A stretch of 38,749 nucleotides of DNA from Bacteroidales bacterium (GTDB lineage: Bacteria; Bacteroidota; Bacteroidia; Bacteroidales; P3). The translations under genes were made by a program, and so were the position numbers. Each line of letters begins with the position of its first letter. The stretch's first letter is position 1. The notes beneath the pieces were generated by a model. It searched no databases and was not told the DNA's origin. It saw nothing but the letters and a program-made list of their open reading frames with translations. Shown here one piece after another: positions 7,338 to 19,240 of the stretch. Location: NCBI GenBank assembly GCA_017646685.1, contig JAGCLZ010000017.1, positions 1 to 38,749 of the forward strand, in the 5' to 3' direction.

Positions 7338-9455
7338 ATGCGACGAATTATTGCATTCATATTGACAGTTACTGTAAGTTTGCACAGCTATTCGCAACTG
7401 CAGATTACTCCAGGTCCTGAACTACCCTATGGATGGACAGCCGAGAGTTTGGTGCGTTTTGTGCTTTTGGGAAGTGGTGTAGAAGTATCCAATGTGCGTT
7501 TCAACAACAGTACCGATATCTCGTGCAACGCCATAGGACGTTTTCGTACAGGCACCATAACTACCAACCTAGGCATATCGGAAGGCATAATCATATCCAC
7601 CGGATATGCCACCGGAGCCGACGGACCCAACGATACGGGACAGCACAGCGGTCAACCACGATGCAGTACATACGTTTATCCCGGAATACGTGAAATAAGC
7701 AATGGACGACATATATACGATGTGGCAACATTGGAATTTGATTTTGTACCAAAATCTAACTACATTAAGTTTAAATATGTGTTTGCCAGCGAAGAATACC
7801 CCGAATATGTAGGGCAAAACTACAACGATGTGTTTGGTTTCTTCATCACAGGACCCAACCCCAATGGTGGCAACTACAACAATGAAAATATTGCCATAGT
7901 ACCAGGAGGTGGAATGATACCCGTATCGGTTGCTACAATAAATGCAGGTGCAAATGCAAACTACTATGTAAACAACTACCGAGGTGGTCATATACAATAC
8001 GACGGTTTTACAGTACCCCTCACCGCCTACGCCGACGTTGTACCCTGCAATACCTACCATGTGGCTATGTCCATCTGCGACGTTGGCGATGATATATACG
8101 ACTCTGGTGTGTTTTTAGAAGCCGAAAGTTTCTCGGCAAATAGTTTGATAACAACAGTAACAAACCCCACCAACCCTACCGATATATATAGTCTCAACGA
8201 AAGTTGCGGTGGTGCCGAAATAAGATTTAGCCGCCCCTATACCGAACTTACAGGCATAACATACCCCATCCAAATAGAAGGAACCGCCATCAACGGAATA
8301 GACTACGAACTTATAGAAGACCACATATATTTTGCTGATAGCACCCTACAACTAAGCCTGTTTATAAACCCCATAACCGACAGCATAGCTGAAGAAGACG
8401 AAACAATAACACTTATATACAACCCCTCGCCATGCGAAACAGACACTATAACGTTTACCCTGCATAATAGCGAAGCTATGGAAGCATACATAGCCTATAC
8501 TCCACCCGTAGCTACCGACACTGCAGTAGAACTAACCGCAATGGTAAGAAAAGGATTGGTAGATACCGTTACCGACTACCGGTACCTGTGGAGTACCGGC
8601 GAAACAACACAAGTAATAACAGTACCAACAGTGCCCACCGAACACTATTGGTTTGAAGCATACGACAAATGCAACAGCATAGCGTATAGCGATACCATAA
8701 CGATAGGCATATTGGTTAATTTTACATTCCACAGCAAAGACACCTCTTGCTGCCCCGGCGACACGGTGATACTACATGTGGAAGGTGGCGACTACCAAGT
8801 GTGGAGTACCGGCGACACATCAGCATCAATAATAGTATCGCCAACACAAACCACCGAATATACAGTGGTGTCGTACAAAATATGGAACAATTCTGTATGG
8901 GAAGATAGTGCAACGGTAAAGGTAGACATGTCGTCAGTACCCAAAGCTCAAATAGCAGCAAAACCACCCTATGTAACTACGGAAAATATGAAAACTACCC
9001 TTATAGATATCAGCGTTGGCGGAACATCAAGAATATGGATTTTGGATGACGGAACAAGAATGGACGGCAAAACGATAGACTATAACATGCCTTTCAAAGA
9101 CTCGGCAATAGTAGAATTAATATCTATCAACGCAAAAAAATGTACCGATACCACCCAACGAACCATATACTTGATAAACGAAGTACTATGGATTCCACTA
9201 GCATTCACTCCCAATGCCGAAACCAACAACCTATTTGATGTAAAAGGTTCCAACTTGGAAAGCTATGAGATATACATATTCAACCGTTGGGGAGAACAAT
9301 TATTCTATGCCAATGACATAACACAATCATGGGACGGAACCTACAATGGAGAATTGTGTATGAAAGACCACTATGTGTATCTAATCAAATACTCTCATTC
9401 CGCTACTCCAAACGAAACATTAATAAGAAAAGGAACAGTTTTCCTAATGCAATAA
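7338..9455 (+). CDS. Secreted choice-of-anchor L protein with T9SS type B sorting domain
   Basis: The 705-residue protein begins with a signal peptide (MRRIIAFILTVTVSLHSYS). Residues 25-260 match the choice-of-anchor L domain, including FKYVFASEEYPEY and a DVFGFFITGP segment. A Calx-beta-like stretch around 275-375 follows (GTAINGIDYE, then EEDETITL). Two Ig-like segments, each with a WSTGET or WSTGDT turn, and a PKD-like region come next. The last 90 residues are the gliding-motility-associated C-terminal domain: IPLAFTPNAETNNLFDV, then IYIFNRWGEQLF and SWDGTYNG. This domain directs export by the type IX system and surface anchoring. The ligand or adhesion partner is unknown. It converges on mnmA with only 29 bases between stops and no clear terminator. 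Confidence 0.88.
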   Translation: MRRIIAFILTVTVSLHSYSQLQITPGPELPYGWTAESLVRFVLLGSGVEVSNVRFNNSTDISCNAIGRFRTGTITTNLGISEGIIISTGYATGADGPNDTGQHSGQPRCSTYVYPGIREISNGRHIYDVATLEFDFVPKSNYIKFKYVFASEEYPEYVGQNYNDVFGFFITGPNPNGGNYNNENIAIVPGGGMIPVSVATINAGANANYYVNNYRGGHIQYDGFTVPLTAYADVVPCNTYHVAMSICDVGDDIYDSGVFLEAESFSANSLITTVTNPTNPTDIYSLNESCGGAEIRFSRPYTELTGITYPIQIEGTAINGIDYELIEDHIYFADSTLQLSLFINPITDSIAEEDETITLIYNPSPCETDTITFTLHNSEAMEAYIAYTPPVATDTAVELTAMVRKGLVDTVTDYRYLWSTGETTQVITVPTVPTEHYWFEAYDKCNSIAYSDTITIGILVNFTFHSKDTSCCPGDTVILHVEGGDYQVWSTGDTSASIIVSPTQTTEYTVVSYKIWNNSVWEDSATVKVDMSSVPKAQIAAKPPYVTTENMKTTLIDISVGGTSRIWILDDGTRMDGKTIDYNMPFKDSAIVELISINAKKCTDTTQRTIYLINEVLWIPLAFTPNAETNNLFDVKGSNLESYEIYIFNRWGEQLFYANDITQSWDGTYNGELCMKDHYVYLIKYSHSATPNETLIRKGTVFLMQ

Positions 9456-9484
9456 AAGCATCAGAAAAATACATAAAAAAAGAA

Positions 9485-10546
9485 CTATATAATCACTCCA
9501 CTACCTACACATAGTTTGGCATCATTGTCGTAAATTACACCAAACTGGCCGGATGCTATACCCTGTATCTTATCCTCCGATTCTATATGAAACACATCAC
9601 CTATTCTAGTAAGTTTACCCTGTGTAAACTGCGGAGTATGACGTATTTTAAATTTAATATCCAACTCATCAAAGTCGCCCCAAATATCTTTTGAAATATA
9701 TTGGAACGCCGAAAGATTTACCACATTGCCATATTGATTTTGGGTATCATACCCCTTTGAAACATAGAGTACATTCTCGTCGACATCTTTTTTTATCACA
9801 AACCATGGACCTTCACCTAATCCCAAACCTTTACGCTGACCAATGGTATGGAACCAATAGCCCTTATGACTCCCAAGTACTTTACCTGTTTCAAATTCTA
9901 CTATCTTTCCCTCTTTCTCACCAAGATAACGCTTAATAAAATCGTTATAATGTATCTTACCCAAAAAACATATACCTTGACTATCCTTACGTTCGGCACT
10001 TGGAAGCCCTGCCTCCAAAGCAACCTTACGCACCTCGCTTTTCAGCATGTGTCCAATTGGAAACATTAGTTTCGACACCTGCATATAGTTTATCTGCCCA
10101 AGAAAATAGGTTTGATCCTTCACATGGTCTTTGGCAGTAGAAAGAAACACAGTTCCATCCACATCAGTAGTGGTAGCATAATGACCTGTAGCTATCTTAT
10201 CAAAATTCTTTCCCCACTTCTGTTCAAAACTACCAAACTTTATCAATTTGTTGCACATCATATCGGGATTTGGAGTAAGACCACGACGAACACTTTCAAT
10301 GGTATAGCTCACCACATTTTCCCAATACTCCTCGTGGAGCGACACTATTTCAAATTTACAACCATATTTCTTTGCAATATAGGTTGTTATTTCAATATCT
10401 TCCTCCGACGGACAATCAATATATCCATCTTCGTCCTCCATACCTATTCTTATATAAAAAATGGTAGGGTCGTAGCCCATTTCTTTCAAATTATGAACTA
10501 CCACCGAACTATCAACACCACCTGAAACTAATGCAGCTATATTCAT
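9485..10546 (-). CDS. mnmA: tRNA-specific 2-thiouridylase MnmA
   Basis: MnmA puts sulfur at position 2 of the wobble uridine in tRNAs for Lys, Glu and Gln, using ATP and a persulfide relay. The protein shows the PP-loop SGGVDSS at 8-14, [13 protein letters not shown] with nucleophile Cys98, and DSQGICFLG with the second cysteine Cys193. The C-terminal beta-barrel ends at [12 protein letters not shown]. At 353 residues it has normal length. I chose the ATG at 10546. A TTG codon directly before it adds one residue if used. A terminator hairpin lies just upstream, separating it from enolase on the same strand. Confidence 0.93.
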   Translation of the reverse strand: MNIAALVSGGVDSSVVVHNLKEMGYDPTIFYIRIGMEDEDGYIDCPSEEDIEITTYIAKKYGCKFEIVSLHEEYWENVVSYTIESVRRGLTPNPDMMCNKLIKFGSFEQKWGKNFDKIATGHYATTTDVDGTVFLSTAKDHVKDQTYFLGQINYMQVSKLMFPIGHMLKSEVRKVALEAGLPSAERKDSQGICFLGKIHYNDFIKRYLGEKEGKIVEFETGKVLGSHKGYWFHTIGQRKGLGLGEGPWFVIKKDVDENVLYVSKGYDTQNQYGNVVNLSAFQYISKDIWGDFDELDIKFKIRHTPQFTQGKLTRIGDVFHIESEDKIQGIASGQFGVIYDNDAKLCVGSGVII

Positions 10547-10560
10547 CAATATTTTATTTA

Positions 10561-10595
10561 AAAAAGGGTTTCACCCATACGTGCAAAACCCTTTT
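10561..10595 (-). terminator. Intrinsic terminator after enolase
   Basis: AAAAGGGTTT pairs with AAACCCTTTT around a loop of about 13 bases. On the minus strand the stem ends in a T run. It lies about 40 bases past the enolase stop and 15 bases before the mnmA ATG. Confidence 0.75.
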
Positions 10596-10631
10596 GTATG
10601 ACAAAAATCATTCTTTTTTTCGACTAAAATC

Positions 10632-11927
<1,296 letters not shown>

Positions 11928-11954
11928 TTATTTATAAATTAAACACTTAAACAC

Positions 11955-11988
11955 AAAAAAAGCCATCTTAACAAGACAGCTTTTTTTG
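11955..11988 (-). terminator. Terminator or attenuator between rplQ and eno
   Basis: A 9-bp outer stem (AAAAAAAGC / GCTTTTTTT) and a 4-bp inner stem (TCTT / AAGA) are separated by a two-base internal loop. On the minus strand it ends in a T run, 15 bases after the rplQ stop. Confidence 0.75.
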
Positions 11989-12002
11989 ATGTTTCTATTT
12001 CA

Positions 12003-12491
12003 TTATTCTGCCTTAGCTTCTTCAGCAGCAGGAGTTGTCTCTGCATTAGCAACAGGAGCTTCTGTAGCTTTTTTCGAACGACTTCTACGAGTTGTTTTAG
12101 CTTTTGCAGTTTTTGTTTCTTTCAACATGTTTTCGTTGTAATCAACAAGCTCAATAATAGCCATTTCTGCGTTATCACCATGACGGATACCTGTTTTAAG
12201 AATACGAGTATAACCACCAGGACGATTAGCAACTTTTTGAGAAATTTCTCTGAAAAGTTCAGTAACAGCTTCTTTATTTTGCAAATAACTAAATACTACA
12301 CGACGAGAATGAGTCGAGTCCTCTTTAGAACGGTTTATTAGAGGCTCAACATAAACTCTAAGTGCTTTAGCTTTTGCCAAAGTTGTTTCAACTCTTTTAT
12401 GCAATATCAACGAGGTTGCCATATTCGACAACATAGCAACTCTGTGTGCATGAGTTCTTGATAATTTATTTACTTTACAACCGTGTCTCAT
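12003..12491 (-). CDS. rplQ: 50S ribosomal protein bL17
   Basis: The first 125 residues are standard bL17: [17 protein letters not shown], then LTNM-type helix [21 protein letters not shown] and RPGGYTRI. The last 35 or so residues form an Ala/Lys/Glu-rich low-complexity tail not found in the short E. coli form. Such tails are common in Bacteroidota. It starts 4 bases after rpoA, as in most alpha operons. Confidence 0.97.
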   Translation of the reverse strand: MRHGCKVNKLSRTHAHRVAMLSNMATSLILHKRVETTLAKAKALRVYVEPLINRSKEDSTHSRRVVFSYLQNKEAVTELFREISQKVANRPGGYTRILKTGIRHGDNAEMAIIELVDYNENMLKETKTAKAKTTRRSRSKKATEAPVANAETTPAAEEAKAE

Positions 12492-12495
12492 TTGT

Positions 12496-13488
12496 TTATT
12501 CTTTATCTAATTTATACTTTGCTATATTCATTCCGAAATCTAAATTCTTAGATGCAACTAGATTTTCGAGTTCGGCCAACGATTTTTTACCGAAGTTTCT
12601 AAACTTCAACAAATCAGCTTTATTAAATGCAACCAATTCACCCAAAGTTTCAACTTCAGCTGCTTTCAAACAATTTAATGCTCTCACAGACAAATCCATA
12701 TCTGTCAACTTTGTTTTCAATAATTGACGAATATGTAATGTATTCTCATCAAATTCTTCATTTATCTGAGTTGAAGGAGTTTCCAAAGAAATCTTCTCAT
12801 CTGAGAACAACATAAAATGCTGTATTAATATTGTAGCAGCTTCCTTCAATGCTTCTTTTGGATGAATAGAACCATCTGTTTGAATATCAAAAAGCAATTT
12901 TTCATAATCCGTCTTTTGTTCCACACGATAGTTTTCTATTTCGTATTGAACATTCTTTATCGGAGTATGAATAGAATCAATAGCTATTACACCTAATTTA
13001 TCCGAAGGCTTTTTATTTTCCTCTGCAGGTATATAACCACGACCTTTTTCTATAGTAAATTCCGCATTAATGGTTACCGAAGGGTCCATGTGACAAATCT
13101 CCACTTCAGGATTTAAAACTTGAAATCCACTCAAGAAATTATTCAAATCGCCAGCAGTGAGAACATCTTTACCAGTTATGCTACACGATACTTTTTCGAA
13201 ATCGTTATCTTCTATTTGTTGACGGAAACGTATTTGTTTTAAATTTAATATTATATCCGTCATGTCTTCAACAACACCTTCTAGAGTATCAAATTCATGA
13301 TCAATACCCTCTATACAAACAGATGTTATAGCATAACCCTCTAACGAATTCAAAAGAATACGTCTCAATGCATTTCCTATTGTCACACCATATCCTGACT
13401 CCAAAGGGCGAAATTCAAATTTCCCACGAAAGTCATCTGATTCTAACATGATAACCTTATCAGGTTTTTGAAAAGCTAATATTGCCAT
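12496..13488 (-). CDS. rpoA: DNA-directed RNA polymerase subunit alpha
   Basis: The alpha dimer nucleates RNA polymerase assembly, and its C-terminal domain contacts UP elements and activators. The 330-residue protein has the N-terminal assembly domain with [20 protein letters not shown] near residues 33-52. The helix-hairpin-helix CTD follows ([20 protein letters not shown], then [13 protein letters not shown]). Length and both domains are intact. It lies between rpsD (65-base gap) and rplQ (4-base gap). Confidence 0.98.
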   Translation of the reverse strand: MAILAFQKPDKVIMLESDDFRGKFEFRPLESGYGVTIGNALRRILLNSLEGYAITSVCIEGIDHEFDTLEGVVEDMTDIILNLKQIRFRQQIEDNDFEKVSCSITGKDVLTAGDLNNFLSGFQVLNPEVEICHMDPSVTINAEFTIEKGRGYIPAEENKKPSDKLGVIAIDSIHTPIKNVQYEIENYRVEQKTDYEKLLFDIQTDGSIHPKEALKEAATILIQHFMLFSDEKISLETPSTQINEEFDENTLHIRQLLKTKLTDMDLSVRALNCLKAAEVETLGELVAFNKADLLKFRNFGKKSLAELENLVASKNLDFGMNIAKYKLDKE

Positions 13489-13553
13489 TTTTTATCCTTT
13501 CTCGTTGTTTCTTATTAAATTGATTTCAGTCGCTGATTCTATTCTAAATATTA

Positions 13554-14159
13554 TTATTTAGAGTATAATTCAACGATGTATTGTTCCTTTATGTTTTCAG
13601 GAATGTCTGCACGTTGAGGATAATTCAAGAATTTTCCAGACATGTTAGCTTCATCCCATTCCAACCAAGAATAACGAGTAGCGTGACTTGCTAATGAATC
13701 TACAATAATTTCTAAAGACTTAGAGCGTTCTCTCACAGAAACAACATCTCCTTCTTTCAACGAATAAGAAGGTATATTAACTACATTGCCATTTACTACT
13801 ATATGACGATGAGACACCAATTGACGTGCTTGAGCACGTGTTCTAGCTATACCTAAACGATAAACTACATTATCCAAGCGAGCTTCTATCAATTGCAATA
13901 ACACTTCACCTGTGATACCACCTCTACGAGATGCTTCATGGAACAAATTTCTAAATTGTTTTTCCAAAATACCATAAGTATATTTTGCTTTTTGCTTTTC
14001 TTGCAATTGAGTACCATACTCCGAAATTTTTGCACGACGTCTATTTTGTCCATGCATTCCCGGAGGATAATTTTTCTTTTCGTAAGACTTATCTGCTCCA
14101 AAAATGGGTTCTCTAAATTTTCTTGCTATTTTACTTTTAGGTCCAGTATATCTTGCCAT
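13554..14159 (-). CDS. rpsD: 30S ribosomal protein uS4, zinc-free form
   Basis: uS4 binds the 16S 5' domain early in 30S assembly and, in E. coli, represses the alpha operon. The 201-residue sequence starts [15 protein letters not shown] and has the S4 RNA-binding domain [23 protein letters not shown]. The N-terminal region lacks the CxxC...C zinc cysteines, so this is the C-minus form. A stretch [13 protein letters not shown] is typical of the family. Confidence 0.98.
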   Translation of the reverse strand: MARYTGPKSKIARKFREPIFGADKSYEKKNYPPGMHGQNRRRAKISEYGTQLQEKQKAKYTYGILEKQFRNLFHEASRRGGITGEVLLQLIEARLDNVVYRLGIARTRAQARQLVSHRHIVVNGNVVNIPSYSLKEGDVVSVRERSKSLEIIVDSLASHATRYSWLEWDEANMSGKFLNYPQRADIPENIKEQYIVELYSK

Positions 14160-14205
14160 TTCAAATTAAGATATAAAAATTAAAAACTCAGTTAACTTTC
14201 CTCCA

Positions 14206-14595
14206 TTAAACGCGACGACGTTTAGGAGGTCTACAACCATTGTGTGGAAGAGGAGTAATATCTACTATTTCCATAACTTCGATACCACAAGTGTTAATTG
14301 CACGGATTGCAGATTCTCTTCCTGAACCAGGTCCTTTTACAAAGACTTTAACTTTGCGCAAACCTAAATCATAAGCAACTTTACCGCAATCTTCCGCAGC
14401 CATTTGAGCAGCATACGGAGTGTTTTTCTTCGATCCACGGAAACCCATTTTTCCCGATGAAGACCAAGAAATCACTTGACCGGCATTATTTGTCAACGAT
14501 ACTATCACGTTGTTAAAAGAAGCGAAAATACACGCTCTTCCCATCGGTTCAACTTTTACAACTCTTTTCTTAGTTGGTTTTGAAGTTTTTGCCAT
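14206..14595 (-). CDS. rpsK: 30S ribosomal protein uS11
   Basis: uS11 sits on the 30S platform near the mRNA exit and pairs with bS18 and bS21. The 129 residues include [28 protein letters not shown] and the basic tail [11 protein letters not shown]. The gap to rpsM (98 bases) is the widest within the operon. Confidence 0.98.
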   Translation of the reverse strand: MAKTSKPTKKRVVKVEPMGRACIFASFNNVIVSLTNNAGQVISWSSSGKMGFRGSKKNTPYAAQMAAEDCGKVAYDLGLRKVKVFVKGPGSGRESAIRAINTCGIEVMEIVDITPLPHNGCRPPKRRRV

Positions 14596-14633
14596 TTTTT
14601 AAACTTTACTTGTTTAATTAAACCATTCATTAG

Positions 14634-14670
14634 CCAATTGCTCCTAAATCACACAATTATCCGCAATTGG
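14634..14670 (-). other. Inverted repeat in the rpsM-rpsK gap
   Basis: CCAATTG (14634-14640) and CAATTGG (14664-14670) can pair with a 23-base loop in the longest spacer of the alpha operon. It could be a control or processing site. It could also be chance in AT-rich sequence. Confidence 0.3.
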
Positions 14671-14693
14671 ATGCACCATTTTTACACTATTTT

Positions 14694-15071
14694 TTACTTA
14701 GGTGCTTTTTTCTTGTTAGCAATTGTTTTCTTTTTACCCTTACGAGTTCTTGCATTGTTCTTTGTGCTTTGACCACGCAATGGTAATCCCAAACGATGAC
14801 GAATACCTCTATAGCATCCAATATCCATCAATCGCTTGATATTCATTTGAACTTCCGAACGCAATGCTCCTTCGACTTTATACTCTTCGTTGATAATGTT
14901 ACGAATAGCATTTTGTTCATCATCTGTCCAGTCTTGCACTTTTTTGTTTACATCAATTCCTGCCTTATTCAAAATTTGTTGGGCAGTACTCTTTCCAATG
15001 CCAAAAATATAGGTCAAACCTATTTCTCCTCTTTTGTTTTTGGGTAAATCAATACCTGCAATTCTTGCCAT
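14694..15071 (-). CDS. rpsM: 30S ribosomal protein uS13
   Basis: uS13 forms bridges B1a/b with the 50S subunit and touches P-site tRNA. The 125-residue protein begins [14 protein letters not shown], carries a helix-two-turn-helix segment around [14 protein letters not shown], and has the [17 protein letters not shown] core and lysine-rich tail. It lies 29 bases after rpmJ. Confidence 0.98.
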   Translation of the reverse strand: MARIAGIDLPKNKRGEIGLTYIFGIGKSTAQQILNKAGIDVNKKVQDWTDDEQNAIRNIINEEYKVEGALRSEVQMNIKRLMDIGCYRGIRHRLGLPLRGQSTKNNARTRKGKKKTIANKKKAPK

Positions 15072-15100
15072 AAACTGATTTCTATTCTTTTAATTAATTA

Positions 15101-15217
15101 TTATCCTTGTCTTTGTTTAAACTTAGGATTTTTTTTGTTGATTACATACACGACCCCTTTTCTGCGGACAACTTTACATTCTGGGGATCTTTTCTTTACA
15201 GATGCTCTTACTTTCAT
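15101..15217 (-). CDS. rpmJ: 50S ribosomal protein bL36, zinc-free form
   Basis: The frame encodes 38 residues, starting [15 protein letters not shown] and ending PKFKQRQG, a clear bL36. Zinc-binding bL36 uses CxxC and a later Cys/His pair. Here only one cysteine (residue 14) remains and the distal ligands are Asn and Phe, so this is a C-minus form. It fills the gap between infA (28 bases) and rpsM (29 bases). Confidence 0.96.
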   Translation of the reverse strand: MKVRASVKKRSPECKVVRRKGVVYVINKKNPKFKQRQG

Positions 15218-15245
15218 TTTATTTTAAATTTATCTGTTTTTATTC

Positions 15246-15464
15246 TTATTTGTGTCGATAAGTAATTCTTCCCTTTGTCAAATCATAAGGAGACATCTCT
15301 ATCTGCACTTTATCTCCTGGTAATATTTTTATATAATGCATACGCATCTTACCCGAAATATGTGCAATAATAACATGTCCATTCTCTAATTCTACACGAA
15401 ACATAGCATTTCCCAATGACTCTATAACTGTTCCATCCAATTGTATAGAAGATTGCTTTGCCAT
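15246..15464 (-). CDS. infA: Translation initiation factor IF-1
   Basis: IF-1 blocks the A site during initiation. The 72-residue protein is a single OB fold, with [20 protein letters not shown], the [16 protein letters not shown] segment and an ending RGRITYRH-like KGRITYRHK. Length is standard. It begins 8 bases after map, which fits translational coupling. Confidence 0.97.
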   Translation of the reverse strand: MAKQSSIQLDGTVIESLGNAMFRVELENGHVIIAHISGKMRMHYIKILPGDKVQIEMSPYDLTKGRITYRHK

Positions 15465-15472
15465 AACTATTG

Positions 15473-16252
15473 TTATTTAGTATTTATTATTTTTTCTATC
15501 TCTTCAAAAGACGACAATAAATCTGATTTTTCCTTACCAACAGCTACATCATGTTCAAAATGAGCTGAAACTTTTCCATCTTTAGTTATAGGAGTCCAAC
15601 CATCATTAATAAATTTGATATTTCTCGAACCTATATTAACCATTGGCTCTATTGCAAAAACCATCCCTGCTTTCAAAAGTGGTCCAGTTCCCGGACGACC
15701 ATAGTTGCATATATTTGGATCTTCATGCAATCTTATTCCTACCCCATGCCCACACATTTCTCTAACTACAGAAAAACCATTTTTCTCAACATGAGTTTGT
15801 ATTGCATAACCAATATCTCCAACACGGTTCCCTTCAACGCATTTTTCGACTCCTAAATAAAGAGCCTCCTTGGTAACTTTCAACAGTTTTGTTATTTCTG
15901 GATTTACCTCACCTACAGTAAATGTATATGCTGAATCACTAATAAAACCATTTAAATTTGCGCCTCCATCTATCGAAACAATGTCACCATCTTTTAAGAA
16001 ACGATTATCTGAAGGGAATCCATGAACAATTTCGTCATTTATAGAAATACAAAAAGCACAAGGAAATCCATCATAACCTTTAAATACCGGTGTTGCACCG
16101 CTATCTCGAATAAATTGTTCTCCAATTCTATCCAAGAAAGCAGTTGTAACACCTGGTTTTATATACTTTCCAATTTCTGCCAAAGCTTTCCCTATAAGTA
16201 AGGAACTCTTTCTGATTAATTCTATTTCTTCTTGAGTCTTCAGAAGTATCAT
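15473..16252 (-). CDS. map: Methionine aminopeptidase, type I
   Basis: This enzyme removes the initiator methionine from nascent proteins. The 259-residue sequence has the pita-bread metal ligands: two Asp in [19 protein letters not shown], His in [14 protein letters not shown], Glu in FAIEPMVN and Glu in HFEHDVAV. There is no N-terminal zinc finger, as in the bacterial short type. It lies between secY (19 bases) and infA (8 bases). Confidence 0.96.
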   Translation of the reverse strand: MILLKTQEEIELIRKSSLLIGKALAEIGKYIKPGVTTAFLDRIGEQFIRDSGATPVFKGYDGFPCAFCISINDEIVHGFPSDNRFLKDGDIVSIDGGANLNGFISDSAYTFTVGEVNPEITKLLKVTKEALYLGVEKCVEGNRVGDIGYAIQTHVEKNGFSVVREMCGHGVGIRLHEDPNICNYGRPGTGPLLKAGMVFAIEPMVNIGSRNIKFINDGWTPITKDGKVSAHFEHDVAVGKEKSDLLSSFEEIEKIINTK

Positions 16253-16271
16253 TACTAACTATATTAAGTCT

Positions 16272-17618
16272 TTATGCTGGCAACGATGAACGTCCTTTTA
16301 TACGTCCAGTTTTTGTCAATCCATCATAGTGACGCATCAACAAATGACTCTCTATTTGTTGCAAGGTATCCAATATTACACCTACCATAATCAACAAAGA
16401 TGTACCACCATAAAATTGTGCAAATTGAGAATTAACACCTAGCAAACTAACAAATGCTGGCAATACTGCCACAATTGCTAAGAAAATAGAACCTGGTAAA
16501 GTAATTTTAGACAATATACCTTCTAAATATTCTGCTGTTTTCTTTCCTGGTTTCACTCCTGGTATAAATCCACCATTTTTCTTCATGTCATCTGCCATCT
16601 GATTAGGATTAATTGCAATAGCAGTGTAGAAAAATGTAAAAGCAATTATCAATATCGCAAAAACAAAGTTATACCAAAAACCATTAAAATCCGAAAAAGC
16701 AGCTAAAAATCCTGATTCAGAATTCGAAAATCCCAACAATGTGATAGGAACAAACATTATAGCTTGTGCAAAAATTATTGGCATAACACCCGCAGCATTA
16801 ACTTTTAGAGGTAAATACTGACGAACACCACCATATTGTTTATTTCCAACTACTCGTTTTGCATATTGCACCGGAATTTTTCGTGTTCCTTGAACCAATA
16901 AGATACATAACAAAATTACAACTAACCAAATTACAATTTCTACTAAGAACATAATCAATCCACCACCTTCTTCCATACGAGAACCAAATTCACCAACAAG
17001 AGCGAAAGGTAGACGAGCAATAATACCAACCATAATCAACAATGAGATACCATTGCCAATACCTTTGTCAGTAATACGCTCTCCTAACCACATCACGAAT
17101 AAAGTTCCACTCGTCAATATCAATATACTTGATACCCAAAAAAACCATGATGGATCAGTTCCATCGAAAGGATATATAGCTGTTGGAGAGGCACCCAACT
17201 GAGACATCATGTTAGCAATGTACGCAGGCCCTTGTAAAATAGTAACGAGAATGGTCAAATAACGTGTTATTTGAGTCATCTTACGACGACCACTCTCTCC
17301 TTCTCGTTGCATTTTTTGAAAATAAGGTACTACCATCACGAACAACTGTACAACAATTGATGCCGTAATGTAGGGCATAATTCCTAATGCGAAAATAGAC
17401 GCATTAGCAAATGCTCCTCCTGAAAACATATTCAATAACCCCATAATACCTTCTTGAGTTTGGCTTTGCAGTCCTCCAAGTTGGCTAGGGTCAACACCAG
17501 GAAGTACAACATACGAACCAATACGATAAACTAATACCAATCCTAACGTATATAGTATACGTTTACGAAGGTCTTCTATAGCCCAGATGTTCTTAATTGT
17601 AGTGATTAATCTCTTCAT
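16272..17618 (-). CDS. secY: Protein translocase subunit SecY
   Basis: SecY is the channel of the Sec translocon in the inner membrane. The 448-residue protein has about ten hydrophobic segments. It starts with the family's IWAIEDLRKRILYTLGLVLVYRIG-type region, split here at residues 12-35. It also has the plug-region FSGGAFANASIFALGIMPYI and the cytosolic loop KRVVGNKQYGG. Its place after rplO and before map is the standard spc-operon order, except that adk is absent. Confidence 0.97.
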   Translation of the reverse strand: MKRLITTIKNIWAIEDLRKRILYTLGLVLVYRIGSYVVLPGVDPSQLGGLQSQTQEGIMGLLNMFSGGAFANASIFALGIMPYITASIVVQLFVMVVPYFQKMQREGESGRRKMTQITRYLTILVTILQGPAYIANMMSQLGASPTAIYPFDGTDPSWFFWVSSILILTSGTLFVMWLGERITDKGIGNGISLLIMVGIIARLPFALVGEFGSRMEEGGGLIMFLVEIVIWLVVILLCILLVQGTRKIPVQYAKRVVGNKQYGGVRQYLPLKVNAAGVMPIIFAQAIMFVPITLLGFSNSESGFLAAFSDFNGFWYNFVFAILIIAFTFFYTAIAINPNQMADDMKKNGGFIPGVKPGKKTAEYLEGILSKITLPGSIFLAIVAVLPAFVSLLGVNSQFAQFYGGTSLLIMVGVILDTLQQIESHLLMRHYDGLTKTGRIKGRSSLPA

Positions 17619-17637
17619 AGAAAATTAACTTATTAAT

Positions 17638-18105
17638 TTATTCTTCGTTGTCTTTAGAACCTAACAAAGTAACAACTCCACCTTTGTCTTCAATAGCTTT
17701 TCTAGCTGAATTAGATATAGCATGAACTGTAACATCAATTTTCACATTCAATTCACCTCTACCTAAAACTTTTACTTTGTCCTTCGAAGATATTAAACCA
17801 TTTTGCTTCAATGTCTCAACATCAAAAGATGTGATATTCTTAGTTGCAGCTAAATCATTCAACACATCAATATTAATGGCGATGTATTCAACACGATTTA
17901 TATTTTTAAAACCGAACTTAGGAACTCTTCTATACAAAGGCATTTGACCACCTTCGAATCCAATCTTACGTGAGTAGCCCGAACGAGATTTTGCTCCTTT
18001 ATGACCACGTGTAGAAGTACCACCTTTACCAGATCCTTGACCTCTACCTATACGTTTTGATTTTTTTACAGAACCTTCTGCCGGTTTAAGACTACTTAAA
18101 TTCAT
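17638..18105 (-). CDS. rplO: 50S ribosomal protein uL15
   Basis: uL15 is a late-assembly 50S protein that reaches into 23S rRNA with a glycine-rich N-terminal tail. This tail is visible as RIGRGQGSGKGGTSTRGHKG, followed by FEGGQMPLYRRVPKFGF. The 155-residue length is slightly above the E. coli form. Confidence 0.97.
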   Translation of the reverse strand: MNLSSLKPAEGSVKKSKRIGRGQGSGKGGTSTRGHKGAKSRSGYSRKIGFEGGQMPLYRRVPKFGFKNINRVEYIAINIDVLNDLAATKNITSFDVETLKQNGLISSKDKVKVLGRGELNVKIDVTVHAISNSARKAIEDKGGVVTLLGSKDNEE

Positions 18106-18137
18106 ATCTCTTTATTTATAAATTAATTATAGTGCGA

Positions 18138-18317
18138 TTATATTTCTTCTACTGTGATTAAGTGTTTTACAGTATCTATCATTCCCAATACTTGAGGAGT
18201 TCCTTGAACTTCACGTTCGTGATTGATCTTTCTTAATCCCAATGCTTCCAAAGTTCTTTTTTGGCGTTCAGGACGACCAATTATACTTTTTATCTGCTTA
18301 ATTCTTAATGTCTTCAT
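18138..18317 (-). CDS. rpmD: 50S ribosomal protein uL30
   Basis: The 59 residues begin MKTLRIKQIKSIIGRP and continue RQKRTLEALGLRKINHE, which is the uL30 core, and end with a VKHLITVEEI helix. The start at 18317 fits the 23-base gap after rpsE. The gap to rplO is 32 bases. Confidence 0.96.
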   Translation of the reverse strand: MKTLRIKQIKSIIGRPERQKRTLEALGLRKINHEREVQGTPQVLGMIDTVKHLITVEEI

Positions 18318-18340
18318 ATTATAAATATATTAGTCGTTTA

Positions 18341-18859
18341 TTAACCATTAAAAACTTTATCCATAGAAATACCTCTCAATTGAGACACCATATAAGGATC
18401 TTTCATTTGCAACAATGCATTGATAGTTGCTTTTACCACACTATGAGGATTTGATGAACCTTTAGATTTAGCTAACACATCTTTTACTCCTACACTTTCC
18501 AATACAGCACGCATAGCACCACCCGCAATAACTCCAGTACCTGGAGCAGCAGGTTTCAAAAATACTTTTGCTCCGCTATACTTGCCAATCTGTTCATGAG
18601 GAACAGTTCCCTTTAAAATTGGAACCTTTATAAGGTTTTTCTTAGCATCATCCACACCTTTTTGAACAGCAGCTGCTACTTCTTTAGCTTTTCCTAAACC
18701 ATAACCTACTACACCATTTTCATTGCCGATAACAACGATAGCGGAAAAACTAAATGTTCTACCACCTTTGGTTACTTTAGTTACTCTATTGATTGCTACG
18801 AGACGATCTTTGAACTCAATTTCGCTCGATTTTACTCTTTTTACGTTTACGTCTGCCAT
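18341..18859 (-). CDS. rpsE: 30S ribosomal protein uS5
   Basis: uS5 controls decoding accuracy and mRNA entry. The 172-residue sequence has the dsRBD-like N-terminal domain ([19 protein letters not shown], then FSAIVVIGN). It also has the C-terminal region [20 protein letters not shown] and [17 protein letters not shown]. It starts 6 bases after rplR. Confidence 0.98.
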   Translation of the reverse strand: MADVNVKRVKSSEIEFKDRLVAINRVTKVTKGGRTFSFSAIVVIGNENGVVGYGLGKAKEVAAAVQKGVDDAKKNLIKVPILKGTVPHEQIGKYSGAKVFLKPAAPGTGVIAGGAMRAVLESVGVKDVLAKSKGSSNPHSVVKATINALLQMKDPYMVSQLRGISMDKVFNG

Positions 18860-18865
18860 AATCTT

Positions 18866-19219
18866 TTAGAATTTTAGTCCTCCTTCTCTGGCTGCATCAG
18901 CCAACGATTTAACACGTCCATGATATAAATAACCATTACGATCAAATACCACAGAATTAATTCCTGAAGCAAGAGCTCTTTCTGCTACTAACTTACCAAC
19001 CTTAGCTGCCATTTCTATCTTTGTACCACCCTTTTCAACAGCTTTTTCTAACGAAGATGCTGCTACTAGTGTTACACCTTTTACATCGTCAATTAATTGA
19101 GCATAAATTTCTTTATTGCTTCTAAATACGGTCAAGCGAGGTGTTGTTTCTGTTCCACTCACTTTATGACGAATTCTATACTTAATTTTTGTTCTTCTTA
19201 TATCTTTTCTTGTTGCCAT
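18866..19219 (-). CDS. rplR: 50S ribosomal protein uL18
   Basis: uL18 binds 5S rRNA with uL5 and helps form the central protuberance. The 117 residues include [20 protein letters not shown] and the closing [25 protein letters not shown], split across the final 40 residues. The length is standard. Confidence 0.97.
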   Translation of the reverse strand: MATRKDIRRTKIKYRIRHKVSGTETTPRLTVFRSNKEIYAQLIDDVKGVTLVAASSLEKAVEKGGTKIEMAAKVGKLVAERALASGINSVVFDRNGYLYHGRVKSLADAAREGGLKF

Positions 19220-19240
19220 TAGTATCTACTTTAAAAATTA

